64,000 nucleotides of DNA from Pomphorhynchus laevis (GCA_012934845.2 WNNJ02001108.1:1-64000), one strand, 5' to 3'; positions 54,540-64,000 are shown, numbered from the stretch's first letter. A program made the numbers and translations. Notes: generated from the sequence alone by a model not told the origin.

Positions 54540-54730
54540 AAACGTCGTTGTATCGTAAAAGGCTTGCTCTGTAAGCTTGAACGCGATTGATTTGATTACT
54601 GCATTTGCTCTGCTGCCAATGCATCCAGAGTGGAAAGCACAAAAGGAACGAGGCCGCCATGTTCCATCAGAGATATTCGATCGTTATATTTGGTAAAATT
54701 ACGGGATTCATTATATTCAAAAGATGACAT
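54540..54730 (-). mobile_element. RLE-LINE C-terminal scrap
   Basis: The minus strand gives FEYNESRNFTKYNDRISLME and HGGLVPFVLSTLDALAAEQ, the nuclease segment also seen at 48.4, 55.1 and 62.5 kb (FTPLVFS-GG-G-EA type). About 190 bp, cut at both sides. Confidence 0.65.
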
Positions 54731-54783
54731 TATATTTAAATAATAATGTGTGAAAAATTATTTTTGTAAAACATACAATCGAG

Positions 54784-55432
54784 GTTACCCGCAAGTGGGC
54801 CCAAAAAAAGTCAAACAATAATCTTCCGATTTGAATAATGATTAAAACTACGAGGCGAGTCGGTTAGGTGTGTGTCTGTACTACGCATGGAAGTGCCTCG
54901 TGTTGACCGTCAACTCCGAGGACAAGCAGATATTGACCGAGCAATTTCGAAACTTATTTTTCTTTTGAGTCTAATAGCTATATCACTGTATCGTATGTGT
55001 CCTTGTTGAGCTAACGCGGTCGCAATAGTCGTTACTAACATAGTAGCTTCCTTGCCGAATCCTCCTGACGTTAAAAAGATGAGCGGAATAAAGGAGCTGT
55101 TTTCTATCATTCGGATTATTTCGAGGTACTTGGATCTTTTTCTGTTTTTGTTATATTCGAAAGCGTTGTCAGGCCCGCGGATTGCATAAGATTGAGCAGG
55201 AGAGGTAAAGACATTGTTCACGAAGAACGTCCGCTCAAATCGAGATTCGTGTCAAACGGGCATACTGTTTGGCAGTTGTCGCATGATTTTCAAAGCAGAT
55301 ATTCTCGGTAATGTTCGATAACTCCGGTTCAATTCCAACACTGTGGGCAACTTGGCTAAGCGCTGATGTTTGCGATCTGATAAATTCTTCATGGTCAAAC
55401 CACACTCTGTCAATTGGGCGGCACGTTCCATT
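54784..55432 (-). mobile_element. RLE-LINE C-terminal fragment with internal deletion
   Basis: From high to low: RPIDRVWFDHEEFIRSQ fused directly to ALSQVAHSVGIEPELSNITE, then QYARLTRISI, then the open frame 54910-55221 with NSSFIPLIFLTSGGFGKEAT and IRYSDIAIRLKRKISFEIAR. The 3' end has the family hairpin (ttacccgcaagtgggcc, 54785-54801). The left end of the Merlin transposon abuts it at 55433. Confidence 0.75.
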
Positions 55433-55479
55433 AAGTACCCTCGTTGAGGGTACTTTTCCCGTTTCTTAATAAAATCATA

Positions 55480-55663
55480 AAAAAACTAATTAGATAATAC
55501 ATGATAAAATAAATGTTTTAATTTCTTATCTTCATTAGCTCCCAAATTTTTAAAAACCTTTGCTCGTTATTATTAAATTTCCATACAAATTCTTCTAACA
55601 ACTCTGGTCTTTTATGAGTAGCAACACCTATTCGTCTTTTTATCTCTAAATTATGTTCATTAC
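55480..55663 (-). pseudogene. Merlin transposase, C-terminal part
   Basis: NEHNLEIKRRIGVATHKRPE then LLEEFVWKFNNNEQRF and KIWELMKIRN before a stop. This matches the conserved YL.EF.WR end of Merlin/IS1595-type transposases. It is separated from the rest by the LTR fossil. Confidence 0.75.
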
Positions 55664-58439
55664 TGTAATGATAAACCAAATAAGGCTTTATTCAACAATC
55701 TAGAATATAGTTATACAATATGATTACATGTTAGATTATCACAGTCTTCCCCGATTATATAATCGTCTAGGTACTTCGGAGTTCTTCTATCCCTAGGACT
55801 ACGCCGTAATTCTTGAAGTCTATTATGTTCGACTTGTTGATTCTCTTCACTCCGATAGTTACCGATTCCAACTTGTGTAATATTATCAGCTCCATTCAAT
55901 GATTGTCGTGATACGATTGTCGAGTCGGTTTTTGAATGCATGCCGTCTCCTTCTGATGTCCGATCAATCAGTAGCATATCGTTATCTATGTTAGAATTTG
56001 TAATAGGGTACCTGGTCAGTCTTCTTACGGACACATTCATCTCTTTCCCGCAAGGTTTCCGAATAGTAGCGTAGTTACCATTTGATTGTAAGATTTCAGC
56101 CTGCGAAAACAACGGATTTGATTTAGACATTGGATTCTGATTTAAAAGCACGTTTTCACCTGTTCCCAACCATCTCGGAACGATACATTTGTTACAAGAA
56201 TTCCTTGGGAAAGAAAATAGTCGTTGATGTGGAGTCTCCCCTATCGCGGTACACAGTAAGCTGCGCAAAGATGACAAAACCAATGGCAGAACAAATTCCC
56301 ATTCCGCCAGTGTTTTCCTGTGAGTTTTGAGGGCGAGTTGGGTTGTCTTCCAGATTATTCCAACGAATCGTTCGGCCTGTCCGTTACCACGTGGGTTGTA
56401 GCACGAACTGCGGGTGCAGCTAATACCGCGAGAATTTAGATACGTTCGGAATTCGTTGGATTGAAAACATGTTGCTTGGTCACTGTGAACGTTGGCTGGG
56501 TAACCAAAAACACTGAAGATTTGATTCAGGCAATTGATGACTGATATAGAAGATGTATCCTTACACGGTATGGCGAACGGAAAGCGAGAATATTCGTCAA
56601 CGACACAAAGGAGATATTTGTTTTCTGTAGTTGATGTCAATGGGCCTTTAAAGTCAATGCTTAGCCGTTCAAATGGATGCGTAGCCTTGATGACATGTGC
56701 TGTTTCTGGTCTAGCGTATCGAGGCTTCAATTCGGCGCAAATTTGACACGAAGAGACAACGTCCGCAACGTCACTTTTGTCAAAAGGTAACTCATGCGAA
56801 CGAACGTAGTGAAGTAATCGACTGACACCCGGATGACACAATGAATTATGCAAGATCTTAAGATCATTAACTGTTTTGCAAGACGAACATGTTATCCTAG
56901 ACATTGCGTCAGCAGCTTTATTTGATTGTCCGGGCCGGTATTCAATGCCAAAATTGTAAGGTGCAAGTTCAATTCTCCATCGAGCGATTTTGTCACTTTT
57001 TATGCGATTCGACAGTTTTTGATCAAACATAAATGACACTGACCTCTGATCGGTTTTGACAATGAAATAGCGTCCTAGCAGGAAATGCTTCCAATATTTA
57101 AGAGCTTCCACAATCGCGTAAGCCTCCTTTTCCACACTCGACTGTCGCAACGCTGTTTTAGGCAAGGATCGTGAATAGAAGGCGACGGGGCAGTTGTTTT
57201 GACTGAGCACCGCGCCGATAGATGAATATGAGGCGTCAGTTTCAACAGTCAAGGAAAGATCCGGATTGTAAGCACATAAAAATGAATTCGAGATTTCCGA
57301 CTTTATTTCTTCTATCTGTCGGATGACAGCACGATCGAGGGGAAAATCTTTCGATTCTACCAGTGGGCGTATCTTTGCCGAGAAAGAAGGGATCCACCTC
57401 GAATAGTAAGCGAGCATACCGAGGAGTCTCTGTAGTGAAGTGTGATTTTCCGGAATCGGGTAAGTAAGAAATGGCTTAATTCTTTCAGTGTCAGGTTTGA
57501 TGCAACCATGTCGAATATGGTAGCCCAAAAAATTGAGTTGTGTCTTGCCCAAACGCGACTTTTCCGGAGAGAATTTGATGTTGAGCTGATTAGCGATGGT
57601 CGTTAGACGATCTAGTCTTTTGTCGTGTTCATCAGTGCTATTTCCACACACGATGATGTCATCTAAGTAAGCAAATACTCCTTCAAGTTGATAGTGTTCG
57701 ATGAGGTTATTCATGATTCGTTGGAAAGCAGAAACAGCATTTGTAAGCCCAAAAGGAATTCGCTGGAATTCGTACAAACGTCCTGATGCTTCGAAAGCCG
57801 TGTATTTTTTATCTTCCTCCAGCAATGGAATCTGATAGTAAGCACTGGAAAGATCGAGCGTCGAAAACACGGAATGTGTTGCAATCTTCGAAATGAGGTC
57901 ATCGATATTAGGAAGAGGGTAGGCATCCAAAGATGTGAATCGGTTAATAGTTTGCGAGTAGTCGACAACCATTCTCTGTCTACCATTCCTATTTGTAACA
58001 ACAAGAACCTGTGAGCGCCAAGGCGATCTGCTTTCTCGAATAATGCCGGATTTGAGTAAGTTAGCTACTTGGCTTCGAATAAACTCGGCGTTTGATAGTG
58101 TCTGTCTTCTTGATTTCGTGGCAACTGGAATGAGATGTTTCGGCAAATTCGGAAAAAGTGTTAATGGCTGGATTTTTATGGCAGATGCTGGAGATATGTT
58201 AGCGAGAGTTAGTCCAGGCAAATTTCCACCGAATGGGAACGTTATGAATTCATGTTCCTTCATGAATTCTCTGCCTAATATGGCATCAGCGCATAATGAC
58301 GACAACAATGAAAAGCGGCAGCGTGGATAAGTATTTTTATTCAACTCAATGTTTGTTGTGCACTGTTTTGTAATTGTGGCCCAAGAGGAGGAGGACGCCA
58401 TATAAACTGTTTTACAGCAAGATGTGGTTGTCAGTTGTA

Positions 58440-58632
58440 ATTTATGTGCGATATTCCGGATCTTTCCTTGACTGTTGAAACTGACGCCTCATATTCATCT
58501 ATCGGCGCGGTGCTCAGTCAAAACAACTGCCCCGTCGCCTTCTATTCACGATCCTTGCCTAAAACAGCGTTGCGACAGTCGAGTGTGGAAAAGGAGGCTT
58601 ACGCGATTGTGGAAGCTCTTAAATATTGGAAG
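58440..58632 (+). repeat. Inverted duplicate of RNase H sequence within the gypsy fossil
   Basis: About 185 bp is the reverse complement of the RNase H segment around 57090-57270 of the same fossil, essentially without difference. It directly precedes the gag-like part on the plus strand. This shows that the fossil was rearranged by an inversion or a template switch. Confidence 0.88.
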
Positions 58633-59187
58633 TTCTATCACCAATGTTCTAAATATTCTAGAACATTCGACTCAGCCTTAAATATACTCGATAAGCAATT
58701 TCAGAAGCCAGTTAACGCGGTTTTTAATAGATTTCAACTGCATACTTGTCGTCAAGATAAAACGATGAATATCCAGCAATATGTGAGAAAACTTGAAGAG
58801 TTGGCAACAAAGTGTAATTTTGAAGATGTCGATGCCGCAACTAACCGTCGAAGCCATATCATTGACGCCCTCGTCCATGGTCTACTAAATTCTTATATAC
58901 GTGAGAGGATACTCGAATCGAATAAAACTGACTTCGATGAAATTGTTTTAATGGCATCATCTCTAGAGGCCGCACAACAACAAGCAGCCGTTTTTACTTC
59001 AAATGACGAGACAAGATCAATGCTAGCATCGGTTTCAGCGGACAACAATAACGAACCCTCCCATTCCGAATTCGATGATGACAAATCGATTAACGCAGCC
59101 TTGCGAAACAAAATTACCAAACGCTGTTACTTTTGCGGTAATCATTATCACCAATATGTCAAGAACAAAAAATATTTAACAACCTAA
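58625..59187 (+). mobile_element. Gag-like part of the gypsy fossil, opposite to its pol
   Basis: Resembles the C-terminal half of a gypsy capsid region and ends with a partial zinc knuckle (CYFCGNHYHQY). Oriented head to head with the pol region. A fossil fragment, not a host gene. Confidence 0.65.
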
Positions 59188-59289
59188 ACACACAATTGTT
59201 GAATAAATTGTAATGATAAACCAAATAAGGCTTTATTCAACAATCTAGAATATAGTTATACAATATGATTACTGCCTCAGTAGAATCTT

Positions 59290-60029
59290 AAAAGATTCTA
59301 CTGCCTGTGTATTTACGCCAGTTTCTTGATTGATAAATTCATATTTATGACATACTGTGTCGTGAACAATACTATTTAATTTTCCGTACGATTAATGTTC
59401 ATCGGTCCAAATGATACTTCCCTTTTCAACATGTTGACAAATGATTGGTATTATTGTATTTGCGGATTTATTTTCAATTACACATGCAAATGCTCTTGTG
59501 ATACATGTGTCATATTCAACAATGCATAATGCATCGGTCTTATTTCTAGGAGCTCGACCTCGATGGCCCTTAATCTTGTGATTTAACGCGGTTTCGTCTG
59601 CTTGTACTATTTTACCAGGCCCACCGAATTTTATTTCATCCTTGTCATATTTTTTAATTAGAAGTAGTAGCTTTTGTATTATTTTTTGTAAGTTTTATGG
59701 TCTATTTCCATTTCTTTAATTATAGCAGATTGTGGGATATTACTTGATCATTTTATAATAACTTGAAGCATATCAAGAAAAGGCAAATATAAGTTTTCGA
59801 AAAAGCTATCTTTTCGTATAGAAATCATCTTTCTATATACTGTACAATCTGTATTGATACACTGCCATGCAGACTTTTCTTTAACTTTCTTATATTTCTT
59901 CTTTAACAGGCCACGGCTACACTTTTCACATATTCTACCACTTAAAAGAAGATTGTTATAAGACAAGAACTTAATTATTGTATCATCGTTCATTCTTATC
60001 AATTCACGTTCAAATAAATTCATACTCAT
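59290..60029 (-). pseudogene. Merlin transposase, N-terminal and catalytic part
   Basis: The N-terminal zinc ribbon reads GRICEKCSRGLLKK ... WQCINTDCT followed by ISIRKDSFFENLYLPFLDML (59748-60029). After a frame change comes FGGPGKIVQADETALNHKIK, then GHRGRAP, AFACVIENKSANTIIPIIC, GSIIWTDEH and the HTQAVES-like NTQAVESF. Asp in VQADE, Asp in WTDEH and Glu in AVESF are the DDE triad positions. The lesions are two frame changes near 59690-59750 and a stop right after WTDEH, where Trp or Gln is usual. It would cut and paste the element if intact. Confidence 0.85.
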
Positions 60030-60292
60030 GAGGGGTTACAAAAAAACTTTTTTTATATTTGTTGGAGAAGAGAAAAGTTCCTACTTTTCTTTAACTTTCT
60101 TATATTTCTTCTTTACCAGGCCACGGCTACACTTTTCACATATTCTACCACTTAAACGAAGATTGTTATAAGACAAGAACTTAATTATTGTATCATCGTT
60201 CATTCTTATCAATTCACGTTCAAATAAATTCATACTCATGAGGGGTTACAAAAAAACTTTTTTTATCATTTTTGGAGAGGGGAAAAGTTTCT
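59873..60292. repeat. 210-bp tandem duplication covering the Merlin transposase start
   Basis: Units 59873-60082 and 60083-60292 both run acttttctttaactttct ... gaggggttacaaaaaaactt. The second copy repeats the first about 60 transposase codons without the rest of the gene. Confidence 0.88.
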
Positions 60293-60349
60293 ACAATCTG
60301 ATATCAGTGGGAAAAGTTCCCTCAATGAGGGAACTTTTGCCACTGATCC

Positions 60350-60735
60350 GCATTTTGTTTTTATCATAGGCTGTCACCTGTCACCTCATCGACATATGTG
60401 GAAAGCAACATTGTCGATGATGCTTGTTCAAGTAAGGCTACGAATGTTGGCGAATTAATCCCAATACCTCCGAATTCAAAAGGTAAGCACAAAATATCAG
60501 TTATCTCCTTGTTTGGCTTAAAAGTAGCCAGAAGAGGCAGAAATTGCGATCTGATAAATTCTTCAAGGTCAAACCACACTATGTCAATTGGGCGGCACGT
60601 GCCATTAATGACTCCACTTTGACTGGATCGAGTGAACCATGCTTGCGTAGGCTACGTGTGGGTCGGTTCTGGCCACCATATACACTCGATGATAGCTTTC
60701 CATTTTGCAAACATGTTTGCGGTAGAAGATTGTTC
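60350..60735 (-). mobile_element. RLE-LINE fragment (post-RT region)
   Basis: The minus strand has VYMVARTDPHVAYASMVHSI in one frame, then RPIDIVWFDLEEFIRSQFLP and LPFEFGGIGINSPTFVALLE (60364-60579). This is the region between RT and nuclease in this family. It shares about 60 bp at its RPID...FIRSQ part with 55370-55430. Confidence 0.72.
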
Positions 60736-60739
60736 GTAA

Positions 60740-61700
60740 TCGTTAAGGTAAATTTACCACGACACGATCTTGCACAACGTAACGCTACTGAAGCTGTTCT
60801 GGCCATTAAAAATCTAAAATCTACGCGGATGTTGGTTTTGCACACATTATATGAGCGATTTTTTTTCGGGCTCAATTTGTGCAAATCTTTTAAAAATTAT
60901 CTGCGCGTCGTCACCCAATGCTTCATTACATGATCCAACGAAAGCGTAAAAGTTTGCGTCTTCAAACTTTAAAACTCGTTCCCCGTACTTTCCTGGTTTT
61001 CTTTTCGCGTGGTGGATCACTTTCTTTTCGCTAGATTTGATTGTGGATCACTTGAAGAATATGATGGAGCTAAGTGATTGTAAATGCAAATGTCGAAGAG
61101 ACACCGCTCAATCATATCACCAAATAAGCCATTGCATTACACGTCTAATCCAGCATTCATGTCTAGCGTCGTAGTTGATATTTCGAATATAGTGTTACTT
61201 GGTAAGCTGCGAAGTACAGGTTATATCGCCACAGATGTTGTAAATAGGAAAAGCTTTTTAGCCAAAAAGTTTCTTACGGTATTATGTCTTACTGTAGGAA
61301 GACTACCAGTTAAAGCACCAGGAATTGATACATGGTTCAACGCTCAAAAATATCGATTATCTAAAATTTTCAGTGACAATAATTTTCTATTATTCCTATC
61401 ATTATTTTCCTCACGAATTAAAACTGCAGTGTTAGCCTGTAAGGATTTTAAGTTGTTGGTAAAACAACTATCCATCTGAAATATTAGATTACACATCTTT
61501 TGTGAATTGTAAAATTTGTTTTGAGGTTGTCTGCCGGATCTTCAATTCCTAGTCCTCCAAATCGCTTTGGAAGAAACATAACTTGCAGAGATTCGCTATT
61601 TGATGGCATTCCTGTAATTGCCGGAATAAGTTGATTTGAATTACGTACGATAAGACAGAATAAGTATCTTTACAGCCCTTACAGATTCTTTGCACATATG
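60740..61700 (-). mobile_element. RLE-LINE C-terminal part, copy D
   Basis: Decayed frames in order: MFLPKRFGGLGIEDPADNLK (about 61580), ALNHVSIPGALTGSLPTVRH (about 61310), NTVRNFLAKKL, a degenerate ARLD-like segment, then YGERVLKFEDANFYAFVGSC and the C-terminal ARTASVALRCARSCRG (about 60760). The region between the cysteine cluster at 61706-62023 and this C-terminus is absent, so either the RT was deleted or two copies meet here. Confidence 0.68.
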
Positions 61701-61705
61701 ACCAC

Positions 61706-62023
61706 TTATATTGTAATTACTGCGTAAGGGATATGTACGCTATATGAGGATCCACTTCCGTAACTTTTGTCAGGTTCGAACTTAAATTCAACCATCCTTC
61801 GATTTTTTCCTTCATAAGCAGAACGCACACTCAGCATAGATGCCATATTTAAATTATCTGCAGGTTGCGTAGGGATAATCAACTGAGGGTGATTTCCACA
61901 ATTTGCGGCCCTACAGTTTGTGCAAGCAATGTTACTCTTTGCACAGCGACAACCCTTGCACTTTGCAGCGGGCCCATTGCATGTGCAACATAAGATTTGA
62001 GTTAATGGTTTCTCACGAACCAT
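61706..62023 (-). pseudogene. N-terminal cysteine-cluster frame of an RLE-LINE (copy D)
   Basis: 105 codons from ATG. ILCCTCNGPAAKCKGCRCAK then SNIACTNCRAANCGNHP: CxC, six residues, CxxCxC, six residues, CxxC, four residues, C. The cluster is better preserved than in copy A. Such CXC-like clusters bind zinc and often DNA; a role in binding element RNA or the target site is inferred. Downstream the frame contains FKFEPDKSYGSGSSYSVHIP and stops near 61706, where the element is joined to its C-terminal part. Confidence 0.75.
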
Positions 62024-62200
62024 AGTCTTCGGAAGGAAAACTTAATTCGTCAGAGCCCTATATCCTGGGATGACTGATTGTTGACCGTTTGACTTGTCGT
62101 TTTGTAGGTGTAAATCGAATTGTATATTATATATTGTATATTATTTATTGTGTTTTTATATCTAACACTTTTTTAATTCAAATATTTATACACATTAAAT
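62024..62200. other. Junction between two head-to-tail RLE-LINE copies
   Basis: Presumed 5' UTR of the copy starting at 62023 and tail of the copy ending near 62200. It contains repeated attgtatattat and tatctaacacttttttaa, the latter similar to tctcaaacttttttt at 47827 and 54364. Confidence 0.5.
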
Positions 62201-63400
62201 GTTACCCGCTAATGGGTCATTTCAGTTCCGAAAGAATAAAAAAATCATGACTGTAATGTGGAAGAACCTGATGAAATCTAGTAGATCGCGGAGCCCAAAG
62301 ACTCGCGGACGCTGCACGCGCTATCGTCAAGTTGATTTTTATTCTCAGGTTGGTTATCACCTCGTGGTAATTAAGAAGATTCCCATGAGCTATCTTGCTT
62401 GCGATCGTTTTCAGAACAATGCTTGCCTTGTTGCCAATGCCCCCTGATGTATAGAATACTAGAGGGATGAACCCGCTGTGTTCAACATTAGTTACACATT
62501 CTTCGTGTTTGGCAATTTTCCGTGCCTCGTTGTAATCGAAAGCTGATACAGGGATTCTGCTTTTGGTAAGATTGAGCATGAGAAGAAAATATATTAACAT
62601 CATAAAACGTTCGCTCAAATCTATCTCCAAACAGTCCAGAACATACAATATCAAATCGCGCGTTTTTATCACGAGTGGTAGTATTTCTTGTAAATGACAC
62701 GTTATCAGAGACTCGATAACAGAGGTTCAATCGCGACACAAGAATAAATGTCAGACAAGGATCTAGCAATTACGTCACGAACAGCATTATGACGAATCGT
62801 AGGCAAACCTTCTCGTTTACAAGCTAAAGCTTGAGTGGTGTCCATCTTACTTCCACAACTGCACTCAGAATATGACAAATTTGTGGGAGTCCATCCGTAT
62901 CGACAGCATAATGCATCCTCGAACTCAATAGAGCTTAAATGAAATTTTTCAGATTGAATCGGTAGGGAGCTTAACCATGAATACGCATCTTTGACTGATG
63001 CGTGTCCAGTTGAATTTACCTCATCGGTATTCATTCGCGTAAGTGCAAGTTGTAACTTGTCTTTCAAATCCCGTTCATGACGACTTAAGACACTTCGCAA
63101 TGCTGCTGCCTGAAGTTGATTTAGTGAATCTCCTGTAAGACCAGAATCATATGAGCACAAAGAGACTGAGAGCAAGAGTAGTCCAACAAACATAAATTAG
63201 TTGGATCGTTTATCCCAAGTTCACCCATTTTGATAGACGAAGAAATGACTGTGAACCAATTGGTGTCAAGATTCATTTTTGTTAACTCCGGCAAGAACTT
63301 ATCAAATATTGCTTATTTCAGCTCCGTGAAAATCGAAGGATTAAGCTGCTTATTGGCACGCATAAAAAGTGAGTCCATTTAAATTGTAATAATTTTACAA
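62201..63400 (-). mobile_element. RLE-type LINE, copy C (post-RT region to 3' end)
   Basis: From high to low: MRANKQLNPSIFTELK and KMGELGINDP (about 63230-63370), then frame 62705-63193 with SSIEFEDALCCRYGWTPTNL, CSCGSKMDTTQALACKREGL and PTIRHNAVRDVIARSL. The next frame has NARFDIVCSGLFGDRFERTF and YDVNIFSSHAQSYQ (62488-62769), and the last SGFIPLVFYTSGGIGNKASI and RIKINLTIARAASASLW (62217-62672). The 3' hairpin is gttacccgctaatgggtcat. Two frame changes separate the three frames; otherwise this is the best preserved nuclease region of the family here. Confidence 0.82.
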
Positions 63401-63417
63401 GTCCTGAATAAAAAAAG

Positions 63418-64000
63418 GATTTATTTTAACGTGGCAAATGCGTGCCAGCGCACGCTTACATGACCACAACAAAACAAAACTGTGAATCAGGTGTCGAGAA
63501 GGTGTGAACGGAGAGGTGTTTGAATGTGATACAGGAGGGAGCGCGGCGGACGTCGAGAGGGAGTTGATTCCAGGCGAGTGAGGCGGCGACGAGGAAGGAT
63601 CGGAGACCGTAGTTGTTGGAGTAATTAGGAACGTGGAGTAAGAGGGTATGACAGGAACGAAGCGATAGCGAGGTGGGGCGAGTATCGTCTAAGAAAGGAA
63701 GGTTGATGAACGATGGGGAGCCGACAGCGATGAGACGAAAAGTAACGAGAAGAAGGCGGAGTTTGATGCGGATGTGGATGGTGGGCCAGGAGAGTTGGGC
63801 AAAATATGTGGATGTGTGGTCGAAGCGACGGAGACGAAAGAGCACTCGAACGGCGGTGTTGATTATTCGTTGTAGGGGTAGGATGATGGATTTTGGAGAA
63901 TTGGCGAAAAGGCTAAGGCAGTAATCGATTTTAGGGAAAAGAAGCGATGAAAGAAGAGACATACAAGAACGGAAGTCGATAAGGGGGCGGATACGGCGGA
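63418..64000 (-). mobile_element. L2/CR1-group LINE, second copy, 3' end
   Basis: The frame 63456-63962 has LLSSLLFPKIDYCLSLFANS, RLRRFDHTSTYFAQLSWPTI and SFINLPFLDDTRP, matching the C-terminal end of the RT at 42560-42900. The 3' tail has the family stem-loop (63431-63466). The element runs off the right edge of the window. The coding strand is again very pyrimidine-rich. Confidence 0.85.

Larger units (their letters stand above)
55664..59272 (-). mobile_element. Ty3/gypsy LTR-retrotransposon fossil, rearranged, inside Merlin
   Basis: Bounded by two identical 64-bp direct repeats (55664-55727 and 59209-59272), which may be all that remains of the LTRs or short LTR-end segments. The minus strand carries a pol region (55711-58401): end of the protease, reverse transcriptase, RNase H, HHCC zinc finger and integrase core. 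The plus strand carries a gag-like region (about 58625-59187) in the opposite orientation. The element is therefore broken by at least one large rearrangement, although the pol part is well preserved and the two end repeats are identical, so it looks fairly young. Confidence 0.85.
55433..60336 (-). mobile_element. Merlin (IS1016-type) DNA transposon, split by an LTR fossil
   Basis: Terminal inverted repeats of 28 bp: left 55433-55460, right 60309-60336, sharing aagt.ccctc.ttgaggg. then acttttccc, with three mismatches. The transposase is on the minus strand. Its first and middle parts lie at 59290-60029 and its C-terminal part at 55480-55663; between them sits the gypsy fossil at 55664-59272. 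No clear 8-9 bp target duplication was found outside the repeats, so the exact ends could differ by a few bases. Confidence 0.8.

Noticed and set aside
60544-61479. Plus-strand frames of 129 and 131 codons
   Set aside because: The minus strand here carries recognisable RLE-LINE segments (GGLGI, PTVRHN, YGERV); the plus frames are shadows.
1-64000. tRNA, rRNA, spliced-leader or snRNA genes
   Set aside because: No cloverleaf-compatible B box with matching acceptor stem, no rRNA-like stretch and no known spliced-leader sequence were seen; a covariance-model scan would be needed to exclude diverged ones.

Overview
This is animal (eukaryotic) DNA: AT-rich, with spliced host genes on the minus strand and a heavy load of transposable elements. 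The mix of elements (RTE, CR1, L2-like, I-like and restriction-endonuclease-type LINEs, Penelope-like elements, a Merlin DNA transposon, Ty3/gypsy fossils) and the divergence of the host protein suggest an invertebrate. The trematode-like look of several LINEs hints at a flatworm-like animal, but the phylum cannot be fixed from sequence alone.

Host gene 1 (1..27319, minus strand) is the 5' part of a neuropathy target esterase (PNPLA6/7, Swiss-cheese) gene. I could assemble 14 coding exons, from a start codon at 27319 to an exon at 1386. All splice sites are GT/AG and all phases are compatible. They give about 518 codons: the N-terminal basic segment, cyclic-nucleotide-binding-like domains 1 and 2, and the start of domain 3. 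The patatin/esterase domain must lie beyond the left edge. Five introns are tiny (46-53 bp), while the others are 0.9-8.2 kb and packed with transposon debris.

Intron contents of gene 1: Penelope-like RT relic (4.2-4.9 kb); LINE with restriction-like endonuclease (RLE) and an internal 0.8-kb tandem duplication (5.4-8.4 kb); a second RLE-LINE family (9.9-11.8 kb); a tandem array of Penelope-like GIY-YIG 3' ends (12.6-14.25 kb); GC-rich palindromes (18.5-18.7 kb); a foldback element (19.8-20.0 kb); a CR1 5' fragment (20.4-21.1 kb); a nearly full-length RTE LINE with a 26-bp target-site duplication (21.3-24.8 kb); a LINE endonuclease fragment (25.0-25.7 kb); and an unexplained 131-bp tandem repeat (26.05-26.3 kb).

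Upstream of gene 1 are a BovB/Rex3-like RTE relic (28.3-30.8 kb), a Penelope-like fragment (30.8-31.2 kb) and host gene 2, seen as the last two exons of an unrecognised membrane protein (32719-33525, minus). Two copies of an I-like LINE with zinc knuckles follow (34-40.2 kb), then an L2-like LINE (40.2-43.1 kb), a gypsy fossil fragment (43.2-44.7 kb) and a 20-bp minisatellite (45.1-45.65 kb).

From 45.7 to 63.4 kb the minus strand is a head-to-tail stack of one RLE-LINE family that carries an unusual N-terminal cysteine cluster. It is interrupted by a very well preserved CR1 element (50.0-54.5 kb) and by a Merlin transposon (55.4-60.3 kb) that is itself split by a rearranged Ty3/gypsy fossil (55.66-59.27 kb). 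The window ends in the 3' end of a second L2-like LINE (63.4-64 kb). No tRNA, rRNA or CRISPR array was found.
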